Program-made: the position numbers and the translations under genes
Assembly: GCA_020349025.1 (NCBI GenBank)
Contig: CP070763.1
Location: 2,677,573 to 2,741,572, forward strand
Reading direction: 5' to 3'
From: Candidatus Latescibacterota bacterium
Lineage (GTDB): Bacteria > Krumholzibacteriota > Krumholzibacteriia > G020349025
Length of the DNA: 64,000 bases
Shown here: piece after piece, positions 1-7,616 of the stretch
Numbering within the stretch: position 1 is the stretch's first letter
How the letters are laid out: the number at the start of each line of letters is the position of its first letter
The notes under the pieces: model-generated
The model's input: the letters and a program-made list of their open reading frames with translations, nothing else
Databases searched by the model: none
What the model was told of the DNA's origin: nothing

Positions 1-342
1 GCAGACGCTCCAGAGCGCTACCAGTATCACGCCCGTCATCGCCACGCGGTTTGCGAGCAGCGCGTGCAGAACACGCTCCCAGTGCGCAACACCCGCCACG
101 GACGCGCGCAAGCGCCGCGCATCGAGGAGTGCGCCAAGCCACGCGACGAGCGGCAGCGCCACAAGCGTGAGACCCACGAGCACGGCATCGCCGACACCGC
201 GATCCTGGAGCCGCGCCAGACGCGGCACGAGGAAGAGCGACAGCGCCGTGGCGAGCAAGACGGCGAGGCTCTGCAGGCACGCGCGACGGCGATGATCCAG
301 CTGCCACGCCGTGTATCCGGGGAGCCATGCTGCCGAGTGCAA
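1..342 (-). CDS. ABC transporter permease, DppC/OppC-like (partial, C-terminus outside window)
   Basis: Reading the minus strand from 342 to the window edge gives one open, hydrophobic frame of 114 codons. The last part, with 'HALLANRVAMTGVILVAL', looks like the first membrane helix of DppC/OppC-type permeases, which usually sits near the N-terminus. Here it is preceded by about 90 residues that hold two more hydrophobic stretches ('AVLLATALSLFLV', 'VLVGLTLVALPLVAWLGALL'), so the protein would have an N-terminal extension. The only in-frame start I find is a TTG at 342, 14 bases beyond the stop of the upstream permease, so the start is uncertain. Position right after a DppB-like permease and a binding protein supports a second permease of the same importer. 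The catalytic EAA loop is not in the window. Confidence 0.6.
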   Translation of the reverse strand, partial: MHSAAWLPGYTAWQLDHRRRACLQSLAVLLATALSLFLVPRLARLQDRGVGDAVLVGLTLVALPLVAWLGALLDARRLRASVAGVAHWERVLHALLANRVAMTGVILVALWSVC

Positions 343-355
343 ACCAACGCTCCCT

Positions 356-1327
356 TCACGACTCCAGCCGCACTCGAGGATCGAGGAGCGAGTAGGTGAT
401 GTCCGCCAGCAGGTTGCTGATCACGACGGCGACCCCGGAGAGGAACGTCGTCGCCATGACGACGGGGTAGTCGCGTTGCGAGATCGCCTCGATCGTCAGC
501 TTGCCCATGCCGGGCCACGAGAAGACGTGCTCGATGACGACGGTGCCGCCGATGAGCGCCGGAATCGACAGCGCCACGAGCGTCACCACCGGCAGCAGCG
601 CGTTGCGCAGCGCGTGCTTGAGAATGACCGTGCGTTCCGTGAGGCCTTTGGCGCGCGCGGCGCGCACGTAGTCCTGCGACAGCACCTCAAGCATCCCGGC
701 GCGCATGAAACGCAGCGTCGCGGCCGCACCCCCGATGCCGAGAACGAAGACCGGCAGCATGAGGTGTCGAGCGCTGTCCCACACGCGTGCCGCGAAGCCG
801 AGGCTGGCGTGATCCAGGCTCACCATCTGTCCCGGCGGCAACCACTTGAGCTGCAGTGCGAAAACGAGGAGAAGCATGACCCCGAGCCAGAACGCCGGGA
901 CCGAGTAGACGAGCAAGGCGCCGACGCTGAGCCCCACATCGACGGCGCGGCCGCGGCGCACTGCAGCCAGGATCCCGAAGCCGACGCCGAGGAGAACGCG
1001 GACGAGCAGGGCCCACGCCGCCAGGCGAATCGTGTTGGGCAGCGCGCCGGCCACCAGATCGCGCACCGCGCGTCGCTTCGCCAGGCTGATGCCGAAATCG
1101 AACTCCAAGAGGAAGCTCCGCATCCAGCTCAGGTACTGCTGCGCGACCGGCTGGTCGAGACCGAACTGCATCCGCAGCTGCTCGACGAGCTGCGGATCCA
1201 TCTCCGGATCGGCGTAGCCCTGGAGCGGGTCGCCCGGGGCCAGCTGGATGACGAAGAAGACGAAGGTGAGCAGAGCGAGAATGAGCAACGCCGCAAGGAG
1301 GATGCGTCGAATCAGGAACGAGAGCAT
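356..1327 (-). CDS. ABC transporter permease, DppB/OppB-like
   Basis: This 323-residue integral membrane protein is the first permease of a dipeptide/oligopeptide/nickel-type importer. An N-terminal helix (about 7-30) is followed by a periplasmic segment with 'APGDP' (30-34) and five further helices. The cytoplasmic EAA loop that contacts the ATPase is at 219-245 ('DYVRAARAKGLTERTVILKH' and following). The family signature 'HVFSWPGMG' is at 267-275. Length and order match the OppB/DppB family. A GGAGG lies 3 bases before the ATG. It follows the binding-protein gene by 140 bases that contain a strong hairpin and precedes the DppC-like gene almost without a gap, so all three are probably one operon. 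Substrate (peptide, nickel or sugar) cannot be told from the sequence. Confidence 0.92.
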   Translation of the reverse strand: MLSFLIRRILLAALLILALLTFVFFVIQLAPGDPLQGYADPEMDPQLVEQLRMQFGLDQPVAQQYLSWMRSFLLEFDFGISLAKRRAVRDLVAGALPNTIRLAAWALLVRVLLGVGFGILAAVRRGRAVDVGLSVGALLVYSVPAFWLGVMLLLVFALQLKWLPPGQMVSLDHASLGFAARVWDSARHLMLPVFVLGIGGAAATLRFMRAGMLEVLSQDYVRAARAKGLTERTVILKHALRNALLPVVTLVALSIPALIGGTVVIEHVFSWPGMGKLTIEAISQRDYPVVMATTFLSGVAVVISNLLADITYSLLDPRVRLES

Positions 1328-1396
1328 GGTCCTCCGGGCTCGTCAATCGATCTCGAGTCGCCCGCCCCGCGGCAAGCCCCAACCACTATGTTCACT

Positions 1397-1424
1397 GCGC
1401 CCGCGAGCGGCAAGCTCTGGGCGC
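1397..1424 (-). promoter_or_regulatory. Hairpin between binding-protein and permease genes
   Basis: GCGCCC (1397-1402) pairs with GGGCGC (1419-1424), and inside it GAGC (1405-1408) pairs with GCTC (1414-1417) around a 5-base loop. No T-run follows on the minus strand, so it does not look like a full terminator. Such hairpins after binding-protein genes often stabilise the upstream mRNA or damp permease expression. That role is inferred. Confidence 0.4.
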
Positions 1425-1467
1425 TCCGAGACATCGATGGCGCTGCCGCCTTCGACACGCGGCGACC

Positions 1468-3075
1468 TCAGTGCGGCGTTCGCTGGCGGGCTCGGGGGAT
1501 CCACCACTCCGGCAGGTTCCAGAACGTCGACACCACCGAAGGACGTGCGCCCTCGACTCGATCGGCGAAGACGACGAAGCGCGGGTCCTGGATGAGAAAG
1601 AGGTAGGGCTGCAGTGAGTAGATCCGTGTCTGCAGCTGCGTCAGCAGCGCCTGGCGGCGGAAGCCGGGTTCTGCGTAACGCAGGCGCTGGAGGAGGCTGT
1701 CGACCTCCGGGTTCGAAAAGCCGCCGTAGTTGAACCGGTGTGTCGCTTCGGAGTGCCACACGGCTTCGAAGTGGCGCGCGCCCGGATACCAGCGCCCCAC
1801 GAAAGCCTCGAAACCGCCCTGTTCGACTCGCGCGACGAGCGCCTGGATCGGAAGTGGCCGCACCTCGACGCGGATTCCAACCTGACGCAGATCGCCCGCC
1901 ACCTCGGCGGCGAGCCGCCGACGCAGCGGCGCGTCGTCGGGCACCAGAAGATGGAAAGCAAGTCGGGAGCCGCGTCTTTCGCGTACACCGTCACCGTCCT
2001 CGTCACGCCAACCGGCGCGATCCAGCTGCCGGCGCGCCGCTTCGCGATCGTAGGGCAGGAGTGCCGTCGTGTCGGGGATGCCCATGACCGGCACGACCGG
2101 CCCGCGCGACGGATCGCCCTGGCCATGCACCAGATCGCGAATGATGCGATCGGTGTCCACGGCCTGCGCCGCGGCCCGTCTCACGCTGGGATCGGCGAGA
2201 CGCGCGTCGCGCAGGTTCCAGCCGACAAAGAGGTAGGACGCACCCACGAGCGCGACAAGACGCGCGTCGCGAACGGCCGCCGCTTCGGGCACGCGATCGA
2301 AGGGAAGATCTTCGATGACGTCGACCGCGCCTGCGCGCAGCACGGCCAGGGCGGTGTCGGCGTTGGTGGTGCGGACCTCGACGCGCTCCAGATACGGTGG
2401 CGTGAAACCCGACGCAAGGCTCCGCTCCAGCGTCAGGCGATGCGGCGTCGACTCGGCGACCCGGAACGGGCCGCAGGAAAGGGGCTTGCGCGTGATCGGC
2501 CACTCCAGCAGGCGGCGCGGATCGGCGTCCTCTCCGACGATGTGCGCCGGCAGCGGCATGATCAGAGCGTCCAGGTGACGCTGCGGCAGGAACTCCAGCA
2601 GCTCAAAGAAGAGTGTCGAGTCGTCGACGGCCTCCACGTCCTTCACCAGACCGAAGCGTGAGCGTTCGAAGCCGGGAGCGCCGGGGTGCAACATCATCTG
2701 TGTCGTGCGCACGAAGTCCTGCGCGGTCACGCGGACGCCATCTTCCCAGGACGCCCTGCGCAAGCGGAAGTGCAGGCCCCCGAGCGTCTCGCCCGCGCGC
2801 TTCGCCATCACCCATTCGATACTGCCACGCTCGTCGACTCGCCCGAGTGGAGGCGTGATGTGCTCCATGAACTGCAGGGTCAGGGGCTCGACCGCGCGCA
2901 CCGGCGTGAGGAAATCGAAGGGCTCGAGGAGAACGATGCGCAAGGTGCCGCCCGGCTCCGGCGCCGACGGCACGTCCTCCGGCTCGGCGCAACCCCACTG
3001 CAACGCGGCAAGAAGCAGGAGCGCAACGCATCCGTGAGGCAACCGCGGTGTCCCGATGTGTCGACTCGTTTTCAT
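1468..3075 (-). CDS. Extracellular solute-binding lipoprotein, family 5 (peptide importer)
   Basis: This is the substrate-receptor lipoprotein of the ABC importer encoded downstream. I chose the ATG at 3075 because it opens a clear lipoprotein signal (hydrophobic 'VALLLLAAL' followed by lipobox 'LQWGC', Cys29). An AGGA lies 9 bases upstream. A longer frame to 3198 would put the signal about 40 residues inside the protein. The 535-residue length fits SBP family 5. Typical landmarks include 'GGTLRIVLLEPFDFLTP' after the lipobox, 'SCGPFRVAESTPHRLTLERS' in the middle (the G-P-F/Y-x-V signature) and 'VDTDRIIRDLVHGQGDPSRG' in the second lobe. The protein should be anchored in a membrane facing the periplasm and deliver substrate to the two permeases. 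No ATPase gene is visible inside the window. It would lie beyond position 1. Confidence 0.9.
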   Translation of the reverse strand: MKTSRHIGTPRLPHGCVALLLLAALQWGCAEPEDVPSAPEPGGTLRIVLLEPFDFLTPVRAVEPLTLQFMEHITPPLGRVDERGSIEWVMAKRAGETLGGLHFRLRRASWEDGVRVTAQDFVRTTQMMLHPGAPGFERSRFGLVKDVEAVDDSTLFFELLEFLPQRHLDALIMPLPAHIVGEDADPRRLLEWPITRKPLSCGPFRVAESTPHRLTLERSLASGFTPPYLERVEVRTTNADTALAVLRAGAVDVIEDLPFDRVPEAAAVRDARLVALVGASYLFVGWNLRDARLADPSVRRAAAQAVDTDRIIRDLVHGQGDPSRGPVVPVMGIPDTTALLPYDREAARRQLDRAGWRDEDGDGVRERRGSRLAFHLLVPDDAPLRRRLAAEVAGDLRQVGIRVEVRPLPIQALVARVEQGGFEAFVGRWYPGARHFEAVWHSEATHRFNYGGFSNPEVDSLLQRLRYAEPGFRRQALLTQLQTRIYSLQPYLFLIQDPRFVVFADRVEGARPSVVSTFWNLPEWWIPRARQRTPH

Positions 3076-3200
3076 TGCACGGATCCTGCCGAGAAGAGCT
3101 TGTCTTGGATCGAGACCCGGCCGTCCCCGCCGCGGCGGCATGGTAGCACTTCGGATTGCCAGGAGCGGCGCGCTCCCCACCTCGGTCGCGTCTCGCATGG

Positions 3201-3206
3201 TAGGAT
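3201..3206 (+). promoter_or_regulatory. -10-like TAGGAT just before lipM start
   Basis: TAGGAT lies 6 bases before the ATG at 3213. I see no Shine-Dalgarno sequence in between and no clear -35. The spacing would place transcription start at or next to the ATG, giving a leaderless mRNA. Inference from position only. Confidence 0.3.
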
Positions 3207-3212
3207 GCCGGC

Positions 3213-4037
3213 ATGCGAAACGACGAGACGCTGCAGGTGTTGCTGCAACCGGGGTGCTCCGGCGCCCAGAACATGCGTCACGATGCGCTGCTTCTGGAAT
3301 CTCAGCGCGACATGTCGGTGACGCTCCGTCTCTACACCTGGGAGCCGCCAGCGATCTCGTTGGGTCACATGCAGCGCGCCGAGGAGCTTCTCGACCTGGA
3401 GGCGTGTCGCAACGCCGGGATTGACGTCGTGCGACGTCCGACCGGAGGGCGTGCGATCCTGCACTGGGAAGAAGTCACCTACGCCGTCGCGGCCGCGACG
3501 AACGATCGTCGCTTCGGCGCCAGCCTGGCGCAATCGCACACGGTGATCGCGCAGTGCCTGCGGGACGCGCTCGCGCGCCTGGGAATCGCATCCAGTCTGT
3601 CACGCCCGACACGCGACCCCGGACGTCGGCTGCTGCGTCAACCCTGCTTCGCGTCGACGGGACGAGCCGAGATCCTCGTCGAGGGTCGCAAGCTCGTGGG
3701 CAGCGCCCAACGCCGCACGGCGCATGCGTTTTTGCAACATGGCTCGCTGCTTCTGGGGCGCGGCCACGAGCTTCTCGTCGATCTCCTGGCCCACATGAGC
3801 GCCACAGAGAGAGAGAGCATGCGCGCGCGGCTGCGCCAAGAGACGATCACGCTCGCTGAGCTTCGCGCGCGCACCCCGACGTTCGGAGAGATTGCCGGCG
3901 CTCTGGTGGAGAGCTTCTCGACTCGTCTCGAGGTCGTGCCGGACACACGTGTGGGGACGCCTTCGCAACGATGTGGGAGGTCGGTCTCCGCGCTCACTCC
4001 GCTTCCCCAACCTGCTCCGAATACTGATCCGCCGTGA
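3213..4037 (+). CDS. lipM: LipM-like octanoyl/lipoyl-protein transferase
   Basis: A cytoplasmic 274-residue protein of the BPL/LplA/LipB fold that attaches octanoyl or lipoyl groups to carrier lysines such as that of GcvH. The family motif 'RRPTGGRAILH' is at 74-84. A Cys at 145 in 'RQPCFAS', followed by 'VEGRKLVGSAQRR' and 'QHGSLLL', matches the layout of LipM-type octanoyltransferases, whose catalytic Cys sits in this place, better than ATP-dependent LplA. No C-terminal LplA accessory domain is obvious, which supports a transferase rather than a ligase. Its 3' end overlaps the convergent gcvH gene by about 44 bases, so enzyme and likely substrate face each other. The last 30 residues read like low-complexity extension. 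LplA or LipL activity cannot be excluded. Confidence 0.82.
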   Translation: MRNDETLQVLLQPGCSGAQNMRHDALLLESQRDMSVTLRLYTWEPPAISLGHMQRAEELLDLEACRNAGIDVVRRPTGGRAILHWEEVTYAVAAATNDRRFGASLAQSHTVIAQCLRDALARLGIASSLSRPTRDPGRRLLRQPCFASTGRAEILVEGRKLVGSAQRRTAHAFLQHGSLLLGRGHELLVDLLAHMSATERESMRARLRQETITLAELRARTPTFGEIAGALVESFSTRLEVVPDTRVGTPSQRCGRSVSALTPLPQPAPNTDPP

Positions 4038-4386
4038 GCAGCTTCTCGACCTCTTGCAGATCGGTGAGTCGCATTCTCACGATCCACCCATCCTGGTAGG
4101 GGCTCTCGTTGATCAACGTCGGCGCATCCTGCAGCGTGGCGTTGACTCCGACGATCTCGCCCGACACGGGTGCGTAGAGATCCGCGACCGTCTTGACGGC
4201 TTCGATGCTGCCGAAGGATTCCATCTGCGTGACCGTTTCACCCTCGGCTGGCAGCTCGACGTAGACGATGTCGCCGAGCTCGGACTGTGCGAAATCAGTG
4301 ATCCCGACGAGCGCCATGCCATCGTCGTCGAGGTTCACCCACTCATGCTCCGATGTGTACTTGAGATGCGTCGGAATGTCCGGCAT
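3994..4386 (-). CDS. gcvH: Glycine cleavage system H protein
   Basis: GcvH is the lipoyl carrier that shuttles the methylamine intermediate between the P, T and L proteins of glycine cleavage. The 130-residue protein shows the N-terminal 'KYTSEHEWV' and the lipoylation site 'ESFGSIEAVKTVADLYAP' with the modified Lys at 65. I prefer the ATG at 4386 because GGAGG lies 11 bases upstream. An in-frame ATG at 4404 would add six residues but has no visible ribosome site. It is downstream of gcvT in the same direction (73 bases), so they are likely co-transcribed. The 3' end overlaps the convergent LipM-like gene. No gcvP is in the window. Confidence 0.95.
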   Translation of the reverse strand: MPDIPTHLKYTSEHEWVNLDDDGMALVGITDFAQSELGDIVYVELPAEGETVTQMESFGSIEAVKTVADLYAPVSGEIVGVNATLQDAPTLINESPYQDGWIVRMRLTDLQEVEKLLTADQYSEQVGEAE

Positions 4387-4459
4387 GTCGTTCAGCGCCT
4401 CCATCCATCTGCAGCCGCATCCGCGGCTTCGGTTTCCTCACCTTCGACCTCCGCTCGGG

Positions 4460-5590
4460 TCACTTCGTCGCCGCCGGTCTGTGAAACGGAAGGGTGACGC
4501 GCTGCGCTGGGATTCCGCGCCCGCGCACCGCGACACACATCGGCTCCTCCAGAGCATCGCGCTGCACCAGCGCCATCGCCAGGCTGCGCTGCAACGTCGG
4601 CGCGTAGGTGCCGCTGGTGACCGAGCCGACGGTCCGCTCGCCCACCCGCACTTCGAATCCGGCGCGTGCGATCGCGCGCTCCTGCAACTCGAGGCCGACG
4701 AGCTTGCGTGGTACGCCCTCCCTCTTCTGTCTCTCCAACGCGGCGCGTCCCACGAAGTCCGCTTTGCGCAGCTTGACGGTCCAGCCCAAGCCGGCTTCGA
4801 GGGGTGACACGTCTTCAGCCAGCTCGTTGCCGTACAGACAGAAGCCCACCTCGAAGCGTAGCGTATCGCGAGCCGCCAGACCGACCGGTCCCGCACCGTG
4901 CGCCCTCCCGCTCGCGAGAGTCTCCTGCCACAGCGCGATCGCCAGCTCGTGGCTCGCGTAGATCTCGAATCCGAGCTCGCCCGTGTACCCGGTGCGCGAC
5001 ACGGCGACGAGATCACGCCCGTCTCCGGGGAGGAAGTGGTAGTAGGGAAGATCGTGCAGGCGCGCGGCGATCGCGCCCAGGATGCGGGAGGAGCTCAGGA
5101 TCTCGCGGCTGCGCGGGCCCTGCAAAGCCAGAAGCGACAACGCCTCGCTCCGATCGTGCAGCTCGGTTTCGGGCTGCAGGTGCTCACGCGACCAGGCGGC
5201 GATCTTGGCGTGATTCGCAGCGTTCACCACCATCATGAACTGCGTGGCGTCGAAGCGGTAGAGAAGCACGTCGTCGCGCACGCCGCCGCGCTCGTTGCAG
5301 AGCGGCGTGTAGAGCGCGCGCCCCGGCTGCAGCGACGTGACGTCGTTGGTCGCGAGATGATCGAGCGTGGGCAGGGCCCCCGGGCCGCCGAAGAAGAGCT
5401 CCCCCATGTGACTGACGTCGAAGAGCCCGGCGGCGCTGCGCACACGCTCATGCTCGCGCAAGACGCCGTCGTACTGCACCGGCATGCGCCAATCGGCGAA
5501 GTCGACCATGCGCGCACCGAGCTGCACGTGCTCATCGTGCAGGGCGGTGCGTTTCGTTTCTGATCTCGAGACGTCGATGGCGAGCTCCAA
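4460..5590 (-). CDS. gcvT: Glycine cleavage system T protein (aminomethyltransferase)
   Basis: GcvT transfers the one-carbon unit from lipoyl-GcvH to tetrahydrofolate and releases ammonia. The 376-residue length is normal. Recognisable parts are 'LHDEHVQLGARMVDFADW' near residue 18, the catalytic Asp region 'NERGGVRDDVLLYRF' near 98-112, 'ALQGPRSREIL', 'SRTGYTGELGFEIY' and 'LEAGLGWTVKL'. The start is a TTG at 5590. Homologues usually begin close to 'KRTALHDEH', so the first ten residues may be over-called. gcvH follows in the same direction. A good sigma-70-type promoter lies 53 bases upstream of the start. Confidence 0.95.
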   Translation of the reverse strand: MELAIDVSRSETKRTALHDEHVQLGARMVDFADWRMPVQYDGVLREHERVRSAAGLFDVSHMGELFFGGPGALPTLDHLATNDVTSLQPGRALYTPLCNERGGVRDDVLLYRFDATQFMMVVNAANHAKIAAWSREHLQPETELHDRSEALSLLALQGPRSREILSSSRILGAIAARLHDLPYYHFLPGDGRDLVAVSRTGYTGELGFEIYASHELAIALWQETLASGRAHGAGPVGLAARDTLRFEVGFCLYGNELAEDVSPLEAGLGWTVKLRKADFVGRAALERQKREGVPRKLVGLELQERAIARAGFEVRVGERTVGSVTSGTYAPTLQRSLAMALVQRDALEEPMCVAVRGRGIPAQRVTLPFHRPAATK

Positions 5591-5642
5591 CGCGGCGGGT
5601 CATCCGCCCACACTCCACTTCTTGGGGCGCCGGCAAGGCGGC

Positions 5643-5671
5643 ATCATAGCCGCTCCGGCGGGGACGTGGAA
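5643..5671 (-). promoter_or_regulatory. Candidate promoter for gcvT-gcvH
   Basis: On the minus strand TTCCAC (5671-5666) and TATGAT (5648-5643) are separated by exactly 17 bases. The predicted start of transcription is about 45 bases before the gcvT TTG. I found no glycine-riboswitch-like tandem aptamer in this short leader. Confidence 0.5.
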
Positions 5672-6257
5672 GTCCTGCACCTGGTGCCGTCGCCACACAC
5701 CGCATCGCTCCCTGGGACATCCTGTCATTTCCGACAATGGCGTCCGTGTCGAGCCGGTCCATTCTGTCGATCGCCTCCGCGTGTCGCCGCGCGCTCGTCC
5801 GCGGATGCAAGAGAACAGCCGGCTAATCGGTTGCATCGCAATGGATTGAAGTTCTGAGCGAAAGAAGCTCCGAGGTCGGCCGCGCTGGCATCAAGCTGGC
5901 TTGCCACTGCGGTGAGCCGCTGCATCCAGCGGCCCGAACCTCGGTGCCAATCTCGTGGCGCACAGAGGGACGTTTCGCCAGCTGCTCTTGCGCAGTCCCA
6001 CCGTCACGGCTGGCGGACAACCCGGCACGCTGGAGGAAGCGACGCACGCGGCCACCAGCACGATGGGAACGGTGGATCGGCGCAAGCCACCGTCTCCCAT
6101 CCTACCGGTCTCGTCACCGGTACCGAGGCACTTGGAAAACTCTCCTCCTCGGAGACGCATACGGTCATGCGATTCCGGGTCCGCTGCGATTGACTGGGGC
6201 GGGACGCAGCGGCCCGGCAATCGCTGGCCGTGAGGTCTCGACCCCTCCACCATGCTC

Positions 6258-6288
6258 TTGAGCCCCGTCGCCGCCGCGGTGATACAAT
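6258..6288 (+). promoter_or_regulatory. Candidate promoter for ATP-grasp/nfu operon
   Basis: TTGAGC (6258-6263) and TACAAT (6283-6288) are separated by 19 bases, slightly long for sigma-70. The expected transcript start lies about 35-40 bases before the GTG at 6333. Confidence 0.35.
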
Positions 6289-6332
6289 GCAACGCGGTTT
6301 TTTGGCGCGCGGATGAACGACGAGGTGCGCGA

Positions 6333-7616
6333 GTGGGACGCATCCTCCTGCTGATGACCACCACAACGTACAAGGCGCACGCATTCCTGCGCGCGGCCGA
6401 GCGCCTCGGTGCGGACGTCGTGGTGGGGACGGATCGTGCCCAGACACTCGCGGCGCTGAACCCCTCCGGGAACCTGACCTTGCCATTCGCGGACCTGGAG
6501 GGTGCGGCGCGACGCGTGGAGGAGTTTGCGGCAAAACGACCCCTGGCTGCGGTCGTGGCCGCGGACGACGAGGGCGCGCTCCTCGCCGCCCATGTCTCGG
6601 AGCGCTTGGGCCTCGCCCACAGCCCGAGGTCCGCTGTCAAGACGGCGTGTGACAAGTTGGCCACGCGCGAGGCGCTCCGAGACGCCGCTCTTGCCGTTCC
6701 CCGTTTCGACGCATTCCGTCTCTCCGATGCACCCCAGCGCATCGCGGCGAGCGTGCGCTACCCCTGTGTTCTGAAGCCGCTACGGCTCGCGGCGAGCCGC
6801 GGCGTCATTCGCGCCGACGACCGACGTAGCTTCGAGCGTGCCTTCGAGAGGGTGCGCGCGATCGTGGCGGCGAGCGGCACGCCCGCGGCCGAGACGCTTC
6901 TGGTCTAGGATTTCATCCCCGGTGTCGAGGTGGCGCTGGAGGGGCTTCTCGAACGTGGGCAGCTCCACACGTTGGCGCTCTTCGACAAGCCCGATGCGCT
7001 CGACGGCCCCTACTTCGAAGAAACGCTCTACGTCACACCGTCGCGGCTGCCGCAAAGCAAGCGCGATGCGGTCGAGAGCGCGGCGCGCCAGGCGCTCGCT
7101 GCGATCGGACTGCGGCACGGACCCGTGCACGCGGAGCTGCGCGTCAACGACGCGGGCGCGTGGTTCCTCGAGGCCGCACCGCGCTCGATCGGCGGTCTGT
7201 GCGCCCAGGCCTTGCGCTTCGGGCGGGGAGACGTCTCGCTCGAGGAGCTCATCCTGCGCCACGCCCTGGGCGGCGTCGACGAGATTCCCCAACGCGAGGC
7301 GTGTGCATCCGGAGTCATGATGATTCCGATCCCGCGGCCTGGTATTCTCCGGGGGGTGGGTGGGCGTGAAGCCGCTCGGGCGATTCCCGGCGTGGAGGAG
7401 ATCCGCATCACCGTTCCGCGCGGCGAGACCGTGTTGCCGCCGCCGGAAGGAGCGCGCTACCTCGGATTCATCTTCGCGCGCGCTGCCACAGCGGACGAGG
7501 TGGAACACTCTCTGCGAGCGAGTCACTCCGCCTTGGAAATCGAGATCGAGGCGGTCGAGCCGTCGATCGCGGTCGCTCCGGAACCGCAGCCCCACCGGGG
7601 GAGGGAGAGAACATGA
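6333..7616 (+). pseudogene. ATP-grasp domain protein interrupted by an in-frame TAG
   Basis: One frame from a GTG at 6333 (AGGTG 5 bases upstream) to 7616 encodes a 427-codon ATP-grasp enzyme of the carbamoyl-phosphate-synthase/biotin-carboxylase type. The frame carries a single TAG at 6906-6908. Upstream are the Rossmann-like start 'GRILLLMTTTTYKAHAF', the nucleotide-loop region 'CDKLATREAL' and 'YPCVLKPL'. Directly after the TAG come 'DFIPGVEVALEGLL' and the metal/phosphate end 'HAELRVN...WFLEAAPRSIGGL'. Homologues normally read 'VEDFIPG' here, so one base change (GAG to TAG) explains the break. The C-terminal part could in principle restart at the GTG at 6930, but that start lacks a good ribosome site. 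The reading frame ends in a 4-base ATGA overlap with the NfuA-like gene, so it sits first in a two-gene operon. Substrate is unknown. Confidence 0.75.

Larger units (their letters stand above)
5591..6332. other. 742-base divergent intergenic region with a field of stem-loops at 5916-6217
   Basis: No credible coding frame is present. Between 5916 and 6217 at least seven stem-loops follow one another: 5916-5922/5927-5933 (7 bp, 4-base loop), 5944-5949/5956-5961 (6 bp with one G.U), 5976-5982/6009-6015 (7 bp), 6062-6075/6087-6101 (14 bp with one bulged base, 11-base loop), 6103-6109/6116-6122 (7 bp), 6123-6128/6147-6152 (6 bp), 6156-6160/6167-6171 (5 bp), and 6175-6188/6205-6217 (13 bp with one bulged base). 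Stems this long and this dense look like a structured RNA, from either strand. I tried to match it to RNase P, SRP, tmRNA, cobalamin, TPP and c-di-GMP elements and saw no convincing fit. The flanks (5672-5915 and 6218-6257) show nothing I can name. Confidence 0.45.

Noticed and set aside
311..1606. Long plus-strand frame across the permease genes
   Set aside because: Its product is Arg/His/Glu-rich with no fold, and it mirrors the hydrophobic permease codons on the minus strand.
5591..5700. Glycine riboswitch upstream of gcvT
   Set aside because: The leader between the promoter and start is only about 50 bases and shows no tandem aptamer core. An AAAACTCTC near 6137 resembles a piece of the motif but lies far from the gene and lacks the rest.
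5890..6220. Cobalamin or c-di-GMP riboswitch in the stem-loop field
   Set aside because: A GCCACTG and a GCGCAAGCCACCG look like fragments of these aptamers, but the conserved boxes and their order are missing.
6906..6908. TAG as a sense codon (pyrrolysine or code change)
   Set aside because: Several intact genes in the window end with TAG, and no other internal TAG was seen in a real gene.
6930..7616. Second half of the ATP-grasp frame as an independent gene
   Set aside because: It lacks a good ribosome site and starts in the middle of a domain in the same frame as the first half.
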